Shown: positions 30,068-40,267, counted from the stretch's first letter. The stretch is 64,000 nt of DNA from Leuconostoc fallax KCTC 3537 (GCF_000165675.1 NZ_AEIZ01000015.1:62001-126000), one strand, 5' to 3'. A program made the numbers and translations. The notes: generated by a model from the letters alone, not told the origin.

Positions 30068-31310
30068 ATGCGAAGTAGCGCATCAAAAGATATGTCCCCA
30101 CTTAATGACCATCATATTGGGTCTTACCAGAAAAAGGTCATGTTCTCAACGGCTGCCGGATTTGGATTAGAAAACATGGATATCATGTTCCTATCCTTCA
30201 CACTATCGTCTATCATTGCGACTTTAGGTATCTCAAGTACAGCTGCCGGATTTATATCTTCGATTACTAACTTAGGTATGCTCATCGGTGGTTTATTTTT
30301 TGGTATTTTAGCTGATAAGTACGGTCGGGTTCGTGTATTTACTTATACGATTTGGATTTTTTGCCATTGCAACTTCATTAATGTTCTTTGCTAAAAATAT
30401 CTATATGATTTATGCGCTACGCTTTCTGGCTGGTATTGGTGCTGGTGGTGAATATGGTAGTGGCATGGCCCTCATCGCTGAGAGTTTTCCAAAAAGAATG
30501 GTCGCTCGAATTTCATCTATTTCTGCTGTTGGTGGTCAAGTTGGCGCCATTCTCGCAGCACTTTTGGCCGCGGTAATACTACCACACTTCAGTTGGCATG
30601 CATTATATCTCTTCGGTTTACTGCCAGTTATCTTGATTTTCTTTATTCGACGTCATCTTGACGAAAGTCCAGAATTTAAAGCATTACAAGCATCGCCACA
30701 ACAGCACGTTAAAAGTGGGTCACTCAAAATCCTCTTTGCCACACCGAGTCAAGCTTGGCAAACAGTTGCTTTAACAATCATGGTAATGGTACAAATTGCG
30801 GGTTACTTTGGTTTGATGAATTGGTTACCTTCCATCATGCAAAACCGCTTAGGGCTCACAACGTCTAGTTCATCGCTTTGGATGATTGCAACAATTATTG
30901 GGATGAGTTTTGGAATGATGACCTTTGGTACTGTGATGGATAGATTCGGTGCTAGGCGTGCTTTTACAATCTTTCTAGTTGCCGCTGCTATTTCGGTCTA
31001 TGTTTTAACACTTGCAACTAATAAATGGGAATTATTAGGCGCTCAAGTTTTAGTTGGGTTCTTTTCTAATGGTATGTATGGTGGTTATGGTGCTATCTTT
31101 GGCTTCTTGTATCCTACTGAAGTACGTGCGACAGCTAGTAACGCCATCATGAACTTTGGCCGCGCAGTTGGTGGCTTTTCAAGCGTTCTCATCGGTTTCT
31201 TAATGGACCACTATACCCTTGTTATCGTCATGGGCTTCTTATCAACCGCTTATATGGTGAGTTTGATCGTTATGTTATCCATTCCCAAACTAAAAACTAA
31301 AAAAGTTTAA
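30068..31310 (+). CDS. MFS transporter, metabolite:H+ symporter type (frameshifted)
   Basis: Restored length is 413 aa with 12 predicted helices. The loop 2-3 motif GILADKYGRVRVF is the classical MFS motif A. Helix 4-5 GIGAGGEYGSGMALIAESFPKR resembles aromatic-acid, niacin and sialic-acid type proton symporters. The substrate is unknown. The frame breaks at a T6 run (30357-30362). Here, unlike elsewhere in the window, one base too many is present: removing one T gives TIWIFAIATSLMFFAKN. It has a strong promoter and a structured leader. Confidence 0.8.
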
Positions 31311-31343
31311 ATAAAAAGAACGCCTTAGGCGTTCTTTTTATTT
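31309..31343. terminator. bidirectional terminator between the MFS gene and engB
   Basis: Perfect 16-bp arms (31309-31324 and 31328-31343) around a 3-base loop. The loop is the restored engB stop codon (31325-31327). Confidence 0.88.
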
Positions 31344-31926
31344 GGCATATGATTCTCAATCCATTGCCATACTTCATCTTTTCCGTATTTAGTTTGTGAT
31401 GAAAAGAACTGAAAGTCGCTATCTTCTGAATCGAAATTTAACGCTTTTTTATAACACTTTCAGCGTGGTTAAACTTACCACGGGCAATTTTATCAGCTTT
31501 AGTTGCAACGACTAAAATTGGCACTTTATAATAATGTAACCACTCATACATCATAATATCTTCTTCGCTTGGTGCATGTCGTGCATCGACCAAACTAACA
31601 ACACCGCGCAATTGTGCACGCGATGTGATATAGGTTTCAATCATCTCGCCAAAGGCTTCTCGTTGCTTCTTAGAAACTTTCGCATAACCATAACCCGGCA
31701 CATCAACAAAATAAAGCGCATCTTCCACATTATAAAAATTTAACGTCTGTGTCTTTCCGGGTTGCGCACTTGTTCTAGCCAATCCTTTACGATTAATCAA
31801 AGTATTGGTTAAAGAAGACTTACCAACATTAGAGCGACCAACTAAAGCAATTTCGGGTAAATTAGTGACTGGATATTGTGCTGGACTTACTGCACTGATT
31901 TCCATTGTTACGTTATGAACTTCCAT
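31325..31926 (-). CDS. engB: ribosome biogenesis GTPase YihA/YsxC (EngB), frameshifted near the 3' end
   Basis: Restored length is 200 aa. Essential GTPase needed for 50S subunit assembly. GTPase motifs: G1 GRSNVGKSS (about 31-39), G2 region [11 protein letters not shown]3 DVPGYGYA and G4 TKAD. The frame breaks in T6 at 31445-31450. One more A on the coding strand replaces a premature end (VIKKR) by [21 protein letters not shown] (shown in part) and a C-terminus ending [12 protein letters not shown]. The start overlaps the clpX stop by one base, and tig-clpX-engB is a common Lactobacillales order. Confidence 0.93.
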
Positions 31927-33169
31927 TATTGCGTCACCTTTTTCAACTGTAGTTCTGGCTGCTCACCATCTTCAACAGTGCCTTTAGTTATGATTACTTT
32001 TGCAACATCTTCACGGCTCGGAATATCATACATAATATCCTTCATGACCTTTTCAATAATTGAACGCAAACCACGCGCTCCTGTTTTCCGATCGATTGCC
32101 AGACTTGCCATTGCTTGTAATGCTTCTGGTTGGAACTCCAAATCAACATCATCAAATCCGAGCAACGCTTGGTATTGTTTAATGACAGCATTTTTGGGCT
32201 CAGTTAAAATCCGAACTAAATCATCAATCTTTAATTCATCAAGTACTGTAATAATTGGTAACCGGCCAATAAATTCAGGTATCAAACCAAACTTGGTTAA
32301 ATCTTCTGATGCCACATGACGTAAAATATTACCAGATAAAAATTCATCCGTTCGATTAGCATCCATACCAAAACCAATAACCCGCTCACCAAGGCGCTCT
32401 TTGATTAATGTATCAATACCAGCAAAAGCACCACCAACAATGAATAAGATATTTGTTGTATTCACTTGAATCAATTCCTGTTGCGGATGCTTACGTCCAC
32501 CTTGTGGTGGTACGCTAGCTGTTGTGCCTTCTAGTAATTTCAAGAGTGCCTGTTGGACACCTTCTCCAGATACATCTCGTGTAATTGACACATTCTCAGA
32601 CTTCTTTGCGATTTTATCAATTTCATCAATATAAATAATACCACGCTCAGCTGATTCAATATCAAAATTCGCTGCTTGCAGTAACTTTAAAATAATATTT
32701 TCAACGTCTTCACCAACGTACCCTGCTTCTGTTAGCGTTGTCGCATCAGCAATAGCGAATGGTACATTTAAAATTCGTGCCAAGCTTTGGGCCAAATACG
32801 TTTTTCCTGATCCCGTTGGGCCCAGTAAAGCAATATTCGATTTTTGTAATTCAACGTCTGTTGTTTTAACTAAACTTTCGTTGATCCGCTTATAATGATT
32901 ATAAACCGCAACTGCCAATGTCTTCTTTGCTTCATCTTGACCAATCACGTAATCATTCAATTTTGCCACAATGTCATGCGGTGTTGGCAATGACAAAACT
33001 TGAGCAGCTTGATCTGCACTCAACTCTTGGTCGATAATATTTTGCGCCAATGCCACACATTCATCGCAGATATATACATTTGGACCAGCAACTAATTTTT
33101 AACTTCGTCTGCTGATTTACCACAGAAACTACAAGTAATCGTTTCATCATAATCGGTTGTTTGTGTCAT
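31926..33169 (-). CDS. clpX: ATP-dependent Clp protease ATP-binding subunit ClpX (frameshifted)
   Basis: Restored length is 414 aa. AAA+ unfoldase that feeds substrates to ClpP. The N-terminal zinc-binding domain has cysteine pairs CSFC and CDEC. Walker A is GPTGSGKT, the pore loop is GYVGED, Walker B is IIYIDEIDK, and the IGF tripeptide that docks on ClpP is in RVIGFGMD. The frame breaks at a T5 run (33096-33100) between the cysteine pairs; one more A gives [18 protein letters not shown]. Without it the shorter in-frame ORF would lack the zinc domain. Confidence 0.95.
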
Positions 33170-33285
33170 ATCATTTAACCTTTATTCTTAAAAATCATCA
33201 ATCATCATATTCAAAATACAATGAAAAAATATAGGCGCTCACACGTCATGTTCCATTTTACCAGTTTATAATCATTGACGATATA

Positions 33286-33312
33286 AAAAAGCTGGACAAT
33301 GTCCAACTTTTT
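33286..33312 (-). terminator. tig terminator
   Basis: 13-bp arms with one mismatch (33286-33298 and 33300-33312) just after the tig stop, with A/T runs at both ends. It probably reduces rather than abolishes read-through into clpX. Confidence 0.65.
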
Positions 33313-33329
33313 AACTTTATCTCAGTATG

Positions 33330-34624
33330 TTACTTCGCAACAGCTGAATCAGTTAACTTCTTCATTGCTTCACGCATTGCAATATCATGCTTAAGCATGC
33401 TTGCTGATACAGCCGCACGAACTTGTTCAACTTCCATCTTGTAAGTCTCAGCCAAACGACTAATTTCAGCTTCAACTTCTTCATCACTCGGTTGAACATT
33501 TTCAGCCTTCACGATAGCTTCAAGAACAAGATTTGTCTTAACACGCTTTTCAGCACCATCTGTGAATTGCTTATGCATGTCATCTTCAGTTTGACCTGAA
33601 ATTTGGAAGAACATTTCGCGTGAAATACCTTGTTGTTGTAATTGTGCGAAATATTGATCCATTTGACGATGAACATCTTCATCAATCATCGCTTCAGGAA
33701 TCTTGTCACCGTCAACCTTGGCATTATCTACAGCCTTAGTCAATACAGCATCTTCGAAGGCTTCTTGAGCTGATTGTGCCTTTTCATCTGACAAACGTGT
33801 CTTAACTTTAGCTTCCAATTCTGCCAAAGTTTCAACTTCTTCATCAACATCCTTAGCAAATTCGTCGTCCAATTCAGGTAAAGCCTTACGCTTTAATTCA
33901 TGAATCTTCACTTCAAACAAAGCTTCCTTACCAGCTAAATTAGCAGCTTGGTAATCTTCTGGGAAAGTAACGTTAACGTTAATATCTTCACCAGATACGT
34001 GTCCAATCAACTGATCTTCAAATCCAGGAATAAATTGTCCTGAACCCAATTCAAGGCTAAAGTCGTTGGCTTGTCCACCTTCAAAATGTTCACCATCAAC
34101 AGAACCATCAAAGTCGATAATAACTGTGTCACCCTTTTCGGCTTTAGTGCTCTCTTCTTGCAATACAAGCTCAGCTTGGCCTTCTTGTAAACGCTTGATT
34201 TCAGCAGCAACATCTTCATCAGTTACTTTTGTATCTTGCTTGTCAACTTCAAGATTAAGGTAATCGCCTAATTCGATAGCTGGTGCAGTTGTAATAACAG
34301 CTTGCATTGTCCAAGCCTTACCTTTTTCCATAGAAACAGGTGCGATGTTTGGACGACCGACTGGTGTAATACCAGCTTCTTCAACAGCAGCTTCATAAGC
34401 AGCTGGCAAAACAGCATCCATTGCATCTTGATACAATGCTTCTTCACCAAACTTTGAGAAGAAAAATTGCTTACTAATCTTACCCTTACGGAATCCAGGA
34501 ACTGATATTTTATCTTTATTACGTTGGAAAGCTTGTTCTAAACCTTCTTCAACTTGTGCGCGTGAGATTTCAAATTCTAATGTGCCTTGGTTTTTTCATC
34601 CTTGGCTGGTGTCCAGTTAGACAT
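33330..34624 (-). CDS. tig: trigger factor (frameshifted near the 5' end)
   Basis: Restored length is 431 aa. Ribosome-bound chaperone and peptidyl-prolyl isomerase. The ribosome-binding signature VPGFRKGK is in the N-terminal domain. The FKBP-type domain covers about residues 165-245 (GDTVIIDFDGSVDGEHFEGG), and a helical C-terminal domain follows. The frame breaks at a T6 run (34591-34596), twelve codons into the gene; one more A gives TPAKDEKNQGTLEFEI. GGAGG precedes the ATG. It has a good promoter at 34656-34684. Confidence 0.95.
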
Positions 34625-34655
34625 GATATTTCCTCCGATTTTTCAGTACCATATA

Positions 34656-34684
34656 ATTTTAGACTAAATTTGGAATTATCACAA
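34656..34684 (-). promoter_or_regulatory. tig promoter
   Basis: On the minus strand TTGTGA (34679-34684) and TAAAAT (34656-34661) have a 17-base spacer and lie about 32 bases before the start codon. Confidence 0.6.
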
Positions 34685-34765
34685 CCGTTTTATCTGATTA
34701 TTTACATGAATTCCGTGCATTTTGACGCTCTGCGATATTATTTCCAGCACGTCATCAAAAGTAAT

Positions 34766-34791
34766 AAAAAACAGCTCATCGGCTGTTTTTT
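34766..34791 (-). terminator. terminator after the small ORF, ahead of tig
   Basis: Perfect 10-bp inverted repeat (34766-34775 and 34782-34791) with a 6-base loop and A6/T6 flanks. The small ORF stop codon lies in the loop. Confidence 0.82.
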
Positions 34792-34874
34792 ACACGCGCT
34801 GGTTGCGCAACACGTAGTACTTTAGTTAATGAAAAGAGAATCAAACCACTAGCAGTAATAATTGAAATAATCAT
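34776..34874 (-). CDS. very small putative membrane protein, 32 aa
   Basis: Starts at ATG 34874 with AGGAG 8 bases upstream and ends at TGA 34776-34778. The first 18 residues (MIISIITASGLILFSLTK) would form one transmembrane segment; the tail is short and basic (VLRVAQPARVKNSR), giving an outside-in orientation by the positive-inside rule. It fills most of the roughly 300-base gap between pepV and tig and ends exactly in a strong terminator, as real genes here do. I do not recognise it. Confidence 0.5.
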   Translation of the reverse strand: MIISIITASGLILFSLTKVLRVAQPARVKNSR

Positions 34875-34929
34875 AAGCGTTGCTCCTGTCTATTTTTTAT
34901 CATTTTAGCGTGGCAAGATTAAATATAAA

Positions 34930-36345
34930 TCAATCAAAGTTAGTAATTTCAAAAATAGCCTGTGCATAAATTGAGATTGAGCGATATAAGTCATCTAACA
35001 TCGCAAATTCATTCACCTGATGCATCGTATCAGGTGAATCTGGGAATAAAGCCCCAAAGGCAACGCCGCGTGCCATAAGCCGGCCGTAGGTTCCACCACC
35101 AATTACTTGATCATGTGCTGGTAGGCCTGTTTGCTCATGATAGATGCGTAGTAATGTGGCAACCAAAGGATCGTTTGGTGATACATAATGTGGTACTTGA
35201 GCATGCCCACCGATTTGTGGTGTTACTGCCCAACCGTTACGTTGATTCGCCAGGCCTTTTTGGATTTCTTCTGGTGTAATCCCCTTTGGATAACGGAAAT
35301 TGTAGTTAATATAAAGTGTATCATCTGCTTTAAAGCGTTGAATACCGACATTCATAGAAAGCGCGCCCATGACATCATCCGTATAGTTTATGCCAAACTT
35401 TTCGCCAATCGTATCATCATGAGATGGTGTACCTAGGTAAGTTAAGAATGCTTTGGCTGTGCCACCAAAGTCATATTGTTGTAAGAAATGTGCCAAATAA
35501 GTACCAGCATTCTCGCCCGTCTCTGGCATTGCACCATGCACTTGTCGACCATTAATAAGCAGGTATATTTTCCCGTCTTCTTGGCTTAGGCTCCCTGAAA
35601 TTACTGGATGATGGCTCAAGTAAGTTTCAAAATCCGAAACTAGATCTTTTGTGTCACCGGTAACTGTCGCACGTGCTTTACCAGGGACCATGTTAGTCCT
35701 TAATCCAGCTTCAAAATTGTCAAGCGTCAAGGTACCACCATTGGTCGCTTGATCTTTAATCTCGATTTGAACGTTACCCTTTTCGCCATTAATAATCGGA
35801 TATTCAGCATCAGGTGAAAAGCCATAAGCTGGTGCGGGTTCGACCTCAAAATAACGGTTCATGCAAGTCCAGTCATTTTCTTCGTCCGTACCAAAAATCA
35901 AACGAACACGACGTTTGAGTGGTAAATCTAATTCGGCTAAAATTTTGAAAGCATAATAAGCAGCCATTCCAGGCCCTTTATCATCAGAAGCACCACGCGC
36001 AATAATTTTATCATCCGTGACAACAGCCTCGAAAGGATCTGTTTGCCAGCCTTCACCAGCAGGCATCACATCAACGTGAGACAAAATCGCGACATAATCT
36101 TGAGCGTCTTGCGGGCCAATTTCAATATAGCCCACTAAATTATCAATATTTTTCACACGAAACCCATCGCGCTTTGCCATTGCTAATATCTTATCCAAAG
36201 CAGCCTTTGGACCAGGTCCTAGCGGTGCTTGATCTGTTGCTTGACTATCATCCCTAACACTTTCAACAGCAAGCAACGTACTTAAATCTTCAATAAATTC
36301 TGTCTTACGTTTTTCAGTTTCGTTTTGCCAATTAATTGTAACCAT
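34930..36345 (-). CDS. pepV: dipeptidase PepV (M20 family)
   Basis: 471 aa. Zinc aminopeptidase-type dipeptidase of lactic acid bacteria that releases amino acids from many dipeptides in the cytoplasm. Metal and catalytic motifs: SHVDVMPAGEGW (His90), GASDDKGP (bridging Asp near 121) and GTDEEN (about 152-157, general base). The lid-domain insertion makes it longer than simple M20 enzymes, as expected. It is transcribed divergently from nnrD. Confidence 0.95.
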   Translation of the reverse strand: MVTINWQNETEKRKTEFIEDLSTLLAVESVRDDSQATDQAPLGPGPKAALDKILAMAKRDGFRVKNIDNLVGYIEIGPQDAQDYVAILSHVDVMPAGEGWQTDPFEAVVTDDKIIARGASDDKGPGMAAYYAFKILAELDLPLKRRVRLIFGTDEENDWTCMNRYFEVEPAPAYGFSPDAEYPIINGEKGNVQIEIKDQATNGGTLTLDNFEAGLRTNMVPGKARATVTGDTKDLVSDFETYLSHHPVISGSLSQEDGKIYLLINGRQVHGAMPETGENAGTYLAHFLQQYDFGGTAKAFLTYLGTPSHDDTIGEKFGINYTDDVMGALSMNVGIQRFKADDTLYINYNFRYPKGITPEEIQKGLANQRNGWAVTPQIGGHAQVPHYVSPNDPLVATLLRIYHEQTGLPAHDQVIGGGTYGRLMARGVAFGALFPDSPDTMHQVNEFAMLDDLYRSISIYAQAIFEITNFD

Positions 36346-36377
36346 TTAATTATGCCTCGCATTTACTTAATATTTTT

Positions 36378-36402
36378 ATTATACGCGTTTGTGGTTTACA
36401 AT
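36378..36402. promoter_or_regulatory. face-to-face -10 boxes of pepV and nnrD
   Basis: TATAAT for pepV on the minus strand (36378-36383) and TACAAT for nnrD on the plus strand (36397-36402) are only 13 bases apart, so the two promoters overlap and RNA polymerase may compete for them. Confidence 0.45.
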
Positions 36403-36434
36403 TGTTATGAAAGAGATTCAATTAGGAGAATAAA

Positions 36435-37270
36435 ATGATAATTTTAACAGATAAAATTCTTGAAAATGTCATTAAAAAGCGACCACTACATTCTTACAAA
36501 GGAACATATGGGCGTATCGTAGTGATTGGTGGCAACCCTAATTATGGTGGCGCTGTCATAATGAACGCGCTAGCAAGCGTTTATGGTGGTGCTGGATTAG
36601 TCACTGTTGCCACAGATCCTAGTAATTTCACCGCTTTACACGCTCATCTCCCAGAAGCCATGGTGACCGATTATCACGATACGACACAGCTACAAATATT
36701 AATTAAGAATGCCGATGTTGTCTTACTCGGGTCAGGATTAGGAGAAGATGACACCGCATATCATGTATTACAAGACACTTTAGCAGCAGTCACTTTAAAT
36801 CAAACACTCATTATTGACGGTTCTGCACTGAGTCTCATTGCACTACATCACTTCCCTTTACCAAATACGCATGTGATTTTAACGCCACATCAAATGGAAT
36901 GGCAGCGACTAAGTCAAATCAAAATTGATGATCAAAGCCTAGAAAGAAATCAAAGCGCACTCCAACAGCTTTTCCCTGATGCCGTTTTGGTACTGAAACA
37001 GTATCACACACAAATTTATCATCAACAGCAAGTCATGTCCCTTACAATTGGTGGACCGCATCAAGCAACGGGTGGTATGGGCGATACATTAGCTGGTATC
37101 ATTGCCAGTTTTGTTGCACAATTCCATTCAGCAAAATTAGTTGATTGTGTTGGTGCTGCTGTCTATACGCATTCTGCGATTGCAGATGAACTAAGTATCA
37201 CGCAATATGTCACTTTGCCTACGCAAATTAGTATGGCATTACCAATTTTCATGAAAAACATGCCAATTAA
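36435..37270 (+). CDS. nnrD: ADP-dependent NAD(P)H-hydrate dehydratase (probable lost stop by frameshift)
   Basis: Restored length is 278 aa. Repairs hydrated NAD(P)H, a metabolite-repair role. Family motifs: HSYKGTYGRIVVIGGNPNYGGA, the central LILTPH-type region (VILTPHQMEW), and GGPHQATGGMGDTLAGIIASF, the ribokinase-like nucleotide-binding loop. As given, the frame runs on through the terminator into mvaS for 307 aa, which is unlike the family. One more A in the A5 run 37254-37258 would give MKKHAN and a stop at 37268-37270, just before the terminator. I therefore end the gene there. Confidence 0.85.
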
Positions 37271-37280
37271 CTTTAATAAT

Positions 37281-37316
37281 AAAAAACGTTTTGTAATTTT
37301 CTTCAAAACGTTTTTT
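37281..37316. terminator. bidirectional terminator between nnrD and mvaS
   Basis: Perfect 13-bp arms (37281-37293 and 37304-37316), loop of 10, A6 and T6 flanks, between convergent genes. Confidence 0.87.
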
Positions 37317-37319
37317 AGT

Positions 37320-38477
37320 TTATTCATAAATGCGCATGCCATCTTGAATACCCAATAAATTATAACCTGTTGATCGCATAGCTGTTGTAGTGTCGATTTG
37401 TGAACGCGTTAGCTGTTGCTTGAATATATCTTCATATGTTGCAACAGACACTACTTGACGTTTTTCTAATAAATCATGCAATAACGTCTTTGGAACATAT
37501 TCCTCAAAGTTAGATTGTAACGTGACACTATAAAGTTCGGCTTCAGCGCCACTGCCATAACTAAAGACCGCAATATCATCGCCTGATTGTAGATCACTCG
37601 CATGACACAATAAGGATAACAAACTCAAATAAACTGAACCAGTGTACAAATTACCCACTTGTCGACTAAACCGTTGACTTTCCTGTAGATGATTCATTAA
37701 TAGGCTTTGTTGTTGTTCTGTCGCTTGTGGCAAAATTTGTAATAAAGCTTTTTTACCCATTTTAGTATAAGGTAAATGAAAAACAAAAGCGGATAATTCA
37801 TCAATACTTTTGTGATTTTGCTGTACATAACGTTGCCACAATGTCATAAACATTTCTTTATAAACATCTGTTGATAGATGTCCATCGACTATTGCTTCAC
37901 TACGATCTAATGGTCGCCAAAAATCCATCACATCGCGACTCATATAAACAGAATCATGATTAATACTTAAGATTTTAGGATTTGCTGCAACAATCATCGC
38001 AACTGCCCCGCCACCTTGGGTAACCTCTCCAGGTGTAGCTAGACCATAACGTGCAATATCAGCCGCAATAACCAATACCCGCTTTTCTGGATGCAAGGTA
38101 ACATAATCACGAGCTTGCATTAGACCATACGTTCCCGCATAGCATGCCTGTTTCATTTCAATTGTTCGTGAGAATTCGGATAATCCCAAAAGACGTTGAA
38201 TATACATTGCACTTGATTTTGAATTATCAATACCTGATTCAGTTGCTACAATGACCATATCAATTTTTTGGCGATCCTGATCATCAATAATTTGTTTTGC
38301 AGCATTTGCTCCCATTGTCACAATATCTTCATTGGGTGGTATAACTGCCTGATAATCCTGTCCAATACCAATTGTATACTTATCTGGTTCATCCCCTCTG
38401 GCTTTAGCTAATGCGACTAAGTCTAAAACATAGCCTGGTGTATAAAAACCAATTTTGTCAATACCAACTACTGTCAT
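37320..38477 (-). CDS. mvaS: hydroxymethylglutaryl-CoA synthase
   Basis: 385 aa, bacterial size. Condenses acetyl-CoA and acetoacetyl-CoA in the mevalonate route to isoprenoids, the pathway used by Lactobacillales. The catalytic cysteine is Cys112 in MKQACYAGTYG, with the glutamate in VIVATESGIDNSKS (about 75-88) and the histidine in FHLPYTKMGKK. Isoprenoid precursors made here are consumed by UppS, encoded in the same window. Single gene with its own terminator. Confidence 0.95.
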   Translation of the reverse strand: MTVVGIDKIGFYTPGYVLDLVALAKARGDEPDKYTIGIGQDYQAVIPPNEDIVTMGANAAKQIIDDQDRQKIDMVIVATESGIDNSKSSAMYIQRLLGLSEFSRTIEMKQACYAGTYGLMQARDYVTLHPEKRVLVIAADIARYGLATPGEVTQGGGAVAMIVAANPKILSINHDSVYMSRDVMDFWRPLDRSEAIVDGHLSTDVYKEMFMTLWQRYVQQNHKSIDELSAFVFHLPYTKMGKKALLQILPQATEQQQSLLMNHLQESQRFSRQVGNLYTGSVYLSLLSLLCHASDLQSGDDIAVFSYGSGAEAELYSVTLQSNFEEYVPKTLLHDLLEKRQVVSVATYEDIFKQQLTRSQIDTTTAMRSTGYNLLGIQDGMRIYE

Positions 38478-38521
38478 CTATTTGATCCTTCTTCATTTAC
38501 TTCTCTGCATATGTATCTAGC

Positions 38522-38546
38522 AAAAAAGCAACGCTATTACGCTGCT
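38522..38546 (-). terminator. terminator of the ABC-F gene
   Basis: 7-bp stem (38527-38533 and 38540-38546, one G-U pair) followed on the minus strand by T6, directly after the ABC-F stop. Confidence 0.6.
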
Positions 38547-38553
38547 CAATTAT

Positions 38554-40176
38554 TTAGTACAATGCTTTTACTTTTTCTTGAATACTTTCAGAATTGATGA
38601 AATCATCATATGTTGTATCAATACGATCAACTGCACCTTTATGGCTCACTTCAACGACATGATTAGCTGTCGTTGCCAAGAATTCATGGTCATGCGATGT
38701 CATGACGATTGAACCCTTAAAATCAACAACCGCATCGTTTAATGATTGAATCGATTCCAAATCCAAATGGTTTGTTGGATCATCCATTAGCAAAACATTG
38801 GCTTTTAATAACATCATCTTTGCCAAAACAATACGTACCTTTTCACCACCAGATAATACATTAATTGTCTTTAACGCATCGTCTCCACGGAATAACATCT
38901 GACCTAACATACCACGTAAACTGGTGTTGTCCTTTTGCTCTTCATCTGCAAAATCACGAAGCCAATCTAAAATGACTGCATCTTGTTTATCAAAATTATC
39001 ATTCAAATCTTTCGCAATGTATGAACGTGACGTTGTTACACCCCAAGTCACTGTACCACTATCTGGCTCTAAGTCACCGGCAATAATTTGCATCAACGTT
39101 GTCGTTGCTAAATCTGAGCGTGATAGAATAGCAATTTTATCACCGGGACGTCCAATAAATGACACATTATCTAATACTTTTTCACCATCAATAGATTTTG
39201 AAATATTTTCTACACGTAACATATCATTACCAAGTTCACGATTAATCTCAAACTTGATATACGGATATTTACGTGAAGATGGCTTGATATCATCTAATGT
39301 AATTTTATCTAATTGCTTTTTACGCGCTGTTGCCTGTTTAGATTTAGAAGCATTGGCAGAGAAACGCGCAATAAATTCTTGTAATTGTTTAATCTGCTCT
39401 TCTTTTTTAACATTTTGGTTAGATTGTAATCTTTGTGCTAATTCTGAAGATTCCCGCCAAAAATCATAGTTTCCCACAAACGGCGTAATTTTGCCAAAAT
39501 CAACATCCAAAATGTTCGTTGAAACAGCATTCAAGAAGTGACGATCATGAGAAACAACAATGACTAAGTTAGGGAAATCAGCCAAGAAATCTTCTAACCA
39601 ATTAATCGTTTGAACGTCCAATCCATTGGTTGGCTCATCAAGAACCAAAATATCAGGATTACCAAATAAAGCTTGGGCCAACAATACTTTCACTTTATCA
39701 TTTTCTGTCAATTCGCCCATCATTGTGTATTGCATGCTGTCGTCAATACCCAATTTATTCAATAATTGACCTGCTTCAACTTCAGCATTCCAACCATTCA
39801 ACTCTTCAAATTCTGCACCTAACTCCGCAACTTTCGCACCATCAGCGTCATTAAAGTCTGGCTTAGCGTATAAAGCATCCATCTCTTGTTTAACTTGGTA
39901 TAGACGTTGGTGCCCCTGAATCACAGTATCCATCACAGAAAATTCATCAAAAGCAAAGTGATCCTGCTGCAAAGAACTCATACGTTCATTATCACCAATA
40001 GCGATAGTACCTTCTGTTGGTTGTAATTCACCTTGTAATAATTTTAAAAATGTTGATTTACCAGCACCGTTTGCACCAATAATGCCGTACGTGTTGCCAG
40101 GTGTTAATTTCAAATTAACATCTGAATAAAGTTTTTTCCCTGAGAAACTAAAACTCATGTCTGCGACTGTAATCAT
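38554..40176 (-). CDS. ABC-F family ATPase (ribosome-associated, YbiT-like)
   Basis: 540 aa soluble protein with two ABC domains and no membrane segment. First domain: Walker A GANGAGKST (about 35-43), then DEPTNGLD. Second domain: signature LSGGEKVRI and DDPTNHLDLESI. The basic linker between them (about 240-310) contains SKSKQATARKKQLDKI. ABC-F proteins act on the ribosome E site to relieve stalling; some give antibiotic resistance, but nothing here indicates that. The -TNHLD- order and length fit the YbiT group. An imperfect hairpin lies in its leader. Confidence 0.9.
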   Translation of the reverse strand: MITVADMSFSFSGKKLYSDVNLKLTPGNTYGIIGANGAGKSTFLKLLQGELQPTEGTIAIGDNERMSSLQQDHFAFDEFSVMDTVIQGHQRLYQVKQEMDALYAKPDFNDADGAKVAELGAEFEELNGWNAEVEAGQLLNKLGIDDSMQYTMMGELTENDKVKVLLAQALFGNPDILVLDEPTNGLDVQTINWLEDFLADFPNLVIVVSHDRHFLNAVSTNILDVDFGKITPFVGNYDFWRESSELAQRLQSNQNVKKEEQIKQLQEFIARFSANASKSKQATARKKQLDKITLDDIKPSSRKYPYIKFEINRELGNDMLRVENISKSIDGEKVLDNVSFIGRPGDKIAILSRSDLATTTLMQIIAGDLEPDSGTVTWGVTTSRSYIAKDLNDNFDKQDAVILDWLRDFADEEQKDNTSLRGMLGQMLFRGDDALKTINVLSGGEKVRIVLAKMMLLKANVLLMDDPTNHLDLESIQSLNDAVVDFKGSIVMTSHDHEFLATTANHVVEVSHKGAVDRIDTTYDDFINSESIQEKVKALY

Positions 40177-40242
40177 TAGGGTTTATTCCTCCATAAAATA
40201 ACGCATTTCAGCGTATTTTTCACTTTCTCTAGCATAACAGAA

Positions 40243-40264
40243 AAAGCGCGAATTTTCGCGCTTT
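40243..40264 (-). terminator. terminator of the pyr operon
   Basis: Perfect 10-bp GC-rich stem AAAGCGCGAA / TTCGCGCTTT (40243-40252 and 40255-40264) just after the pyrE stop, with a short T-run on the minus strand. Confidence 0.8.
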
Positions 40265-40267
40265 CCT

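Noticed and set aside
31876-32319. 147-codon open frame on the plus strand
   Set aside because: Antisense to clpX and engB, with no family resemblance.
34556-34825. 89-codon open frame on the plus strand
   Set aside because: Covers the tig 5' end, its promoter and a terminator on the other strand; no start signal.
38924-39469. 181-codon open frame on the plus strand
   Set aside because: Antisense shadow of the ABC-F ATPase gene, whose motifs are on the minus strand; no ribosome-binding site.
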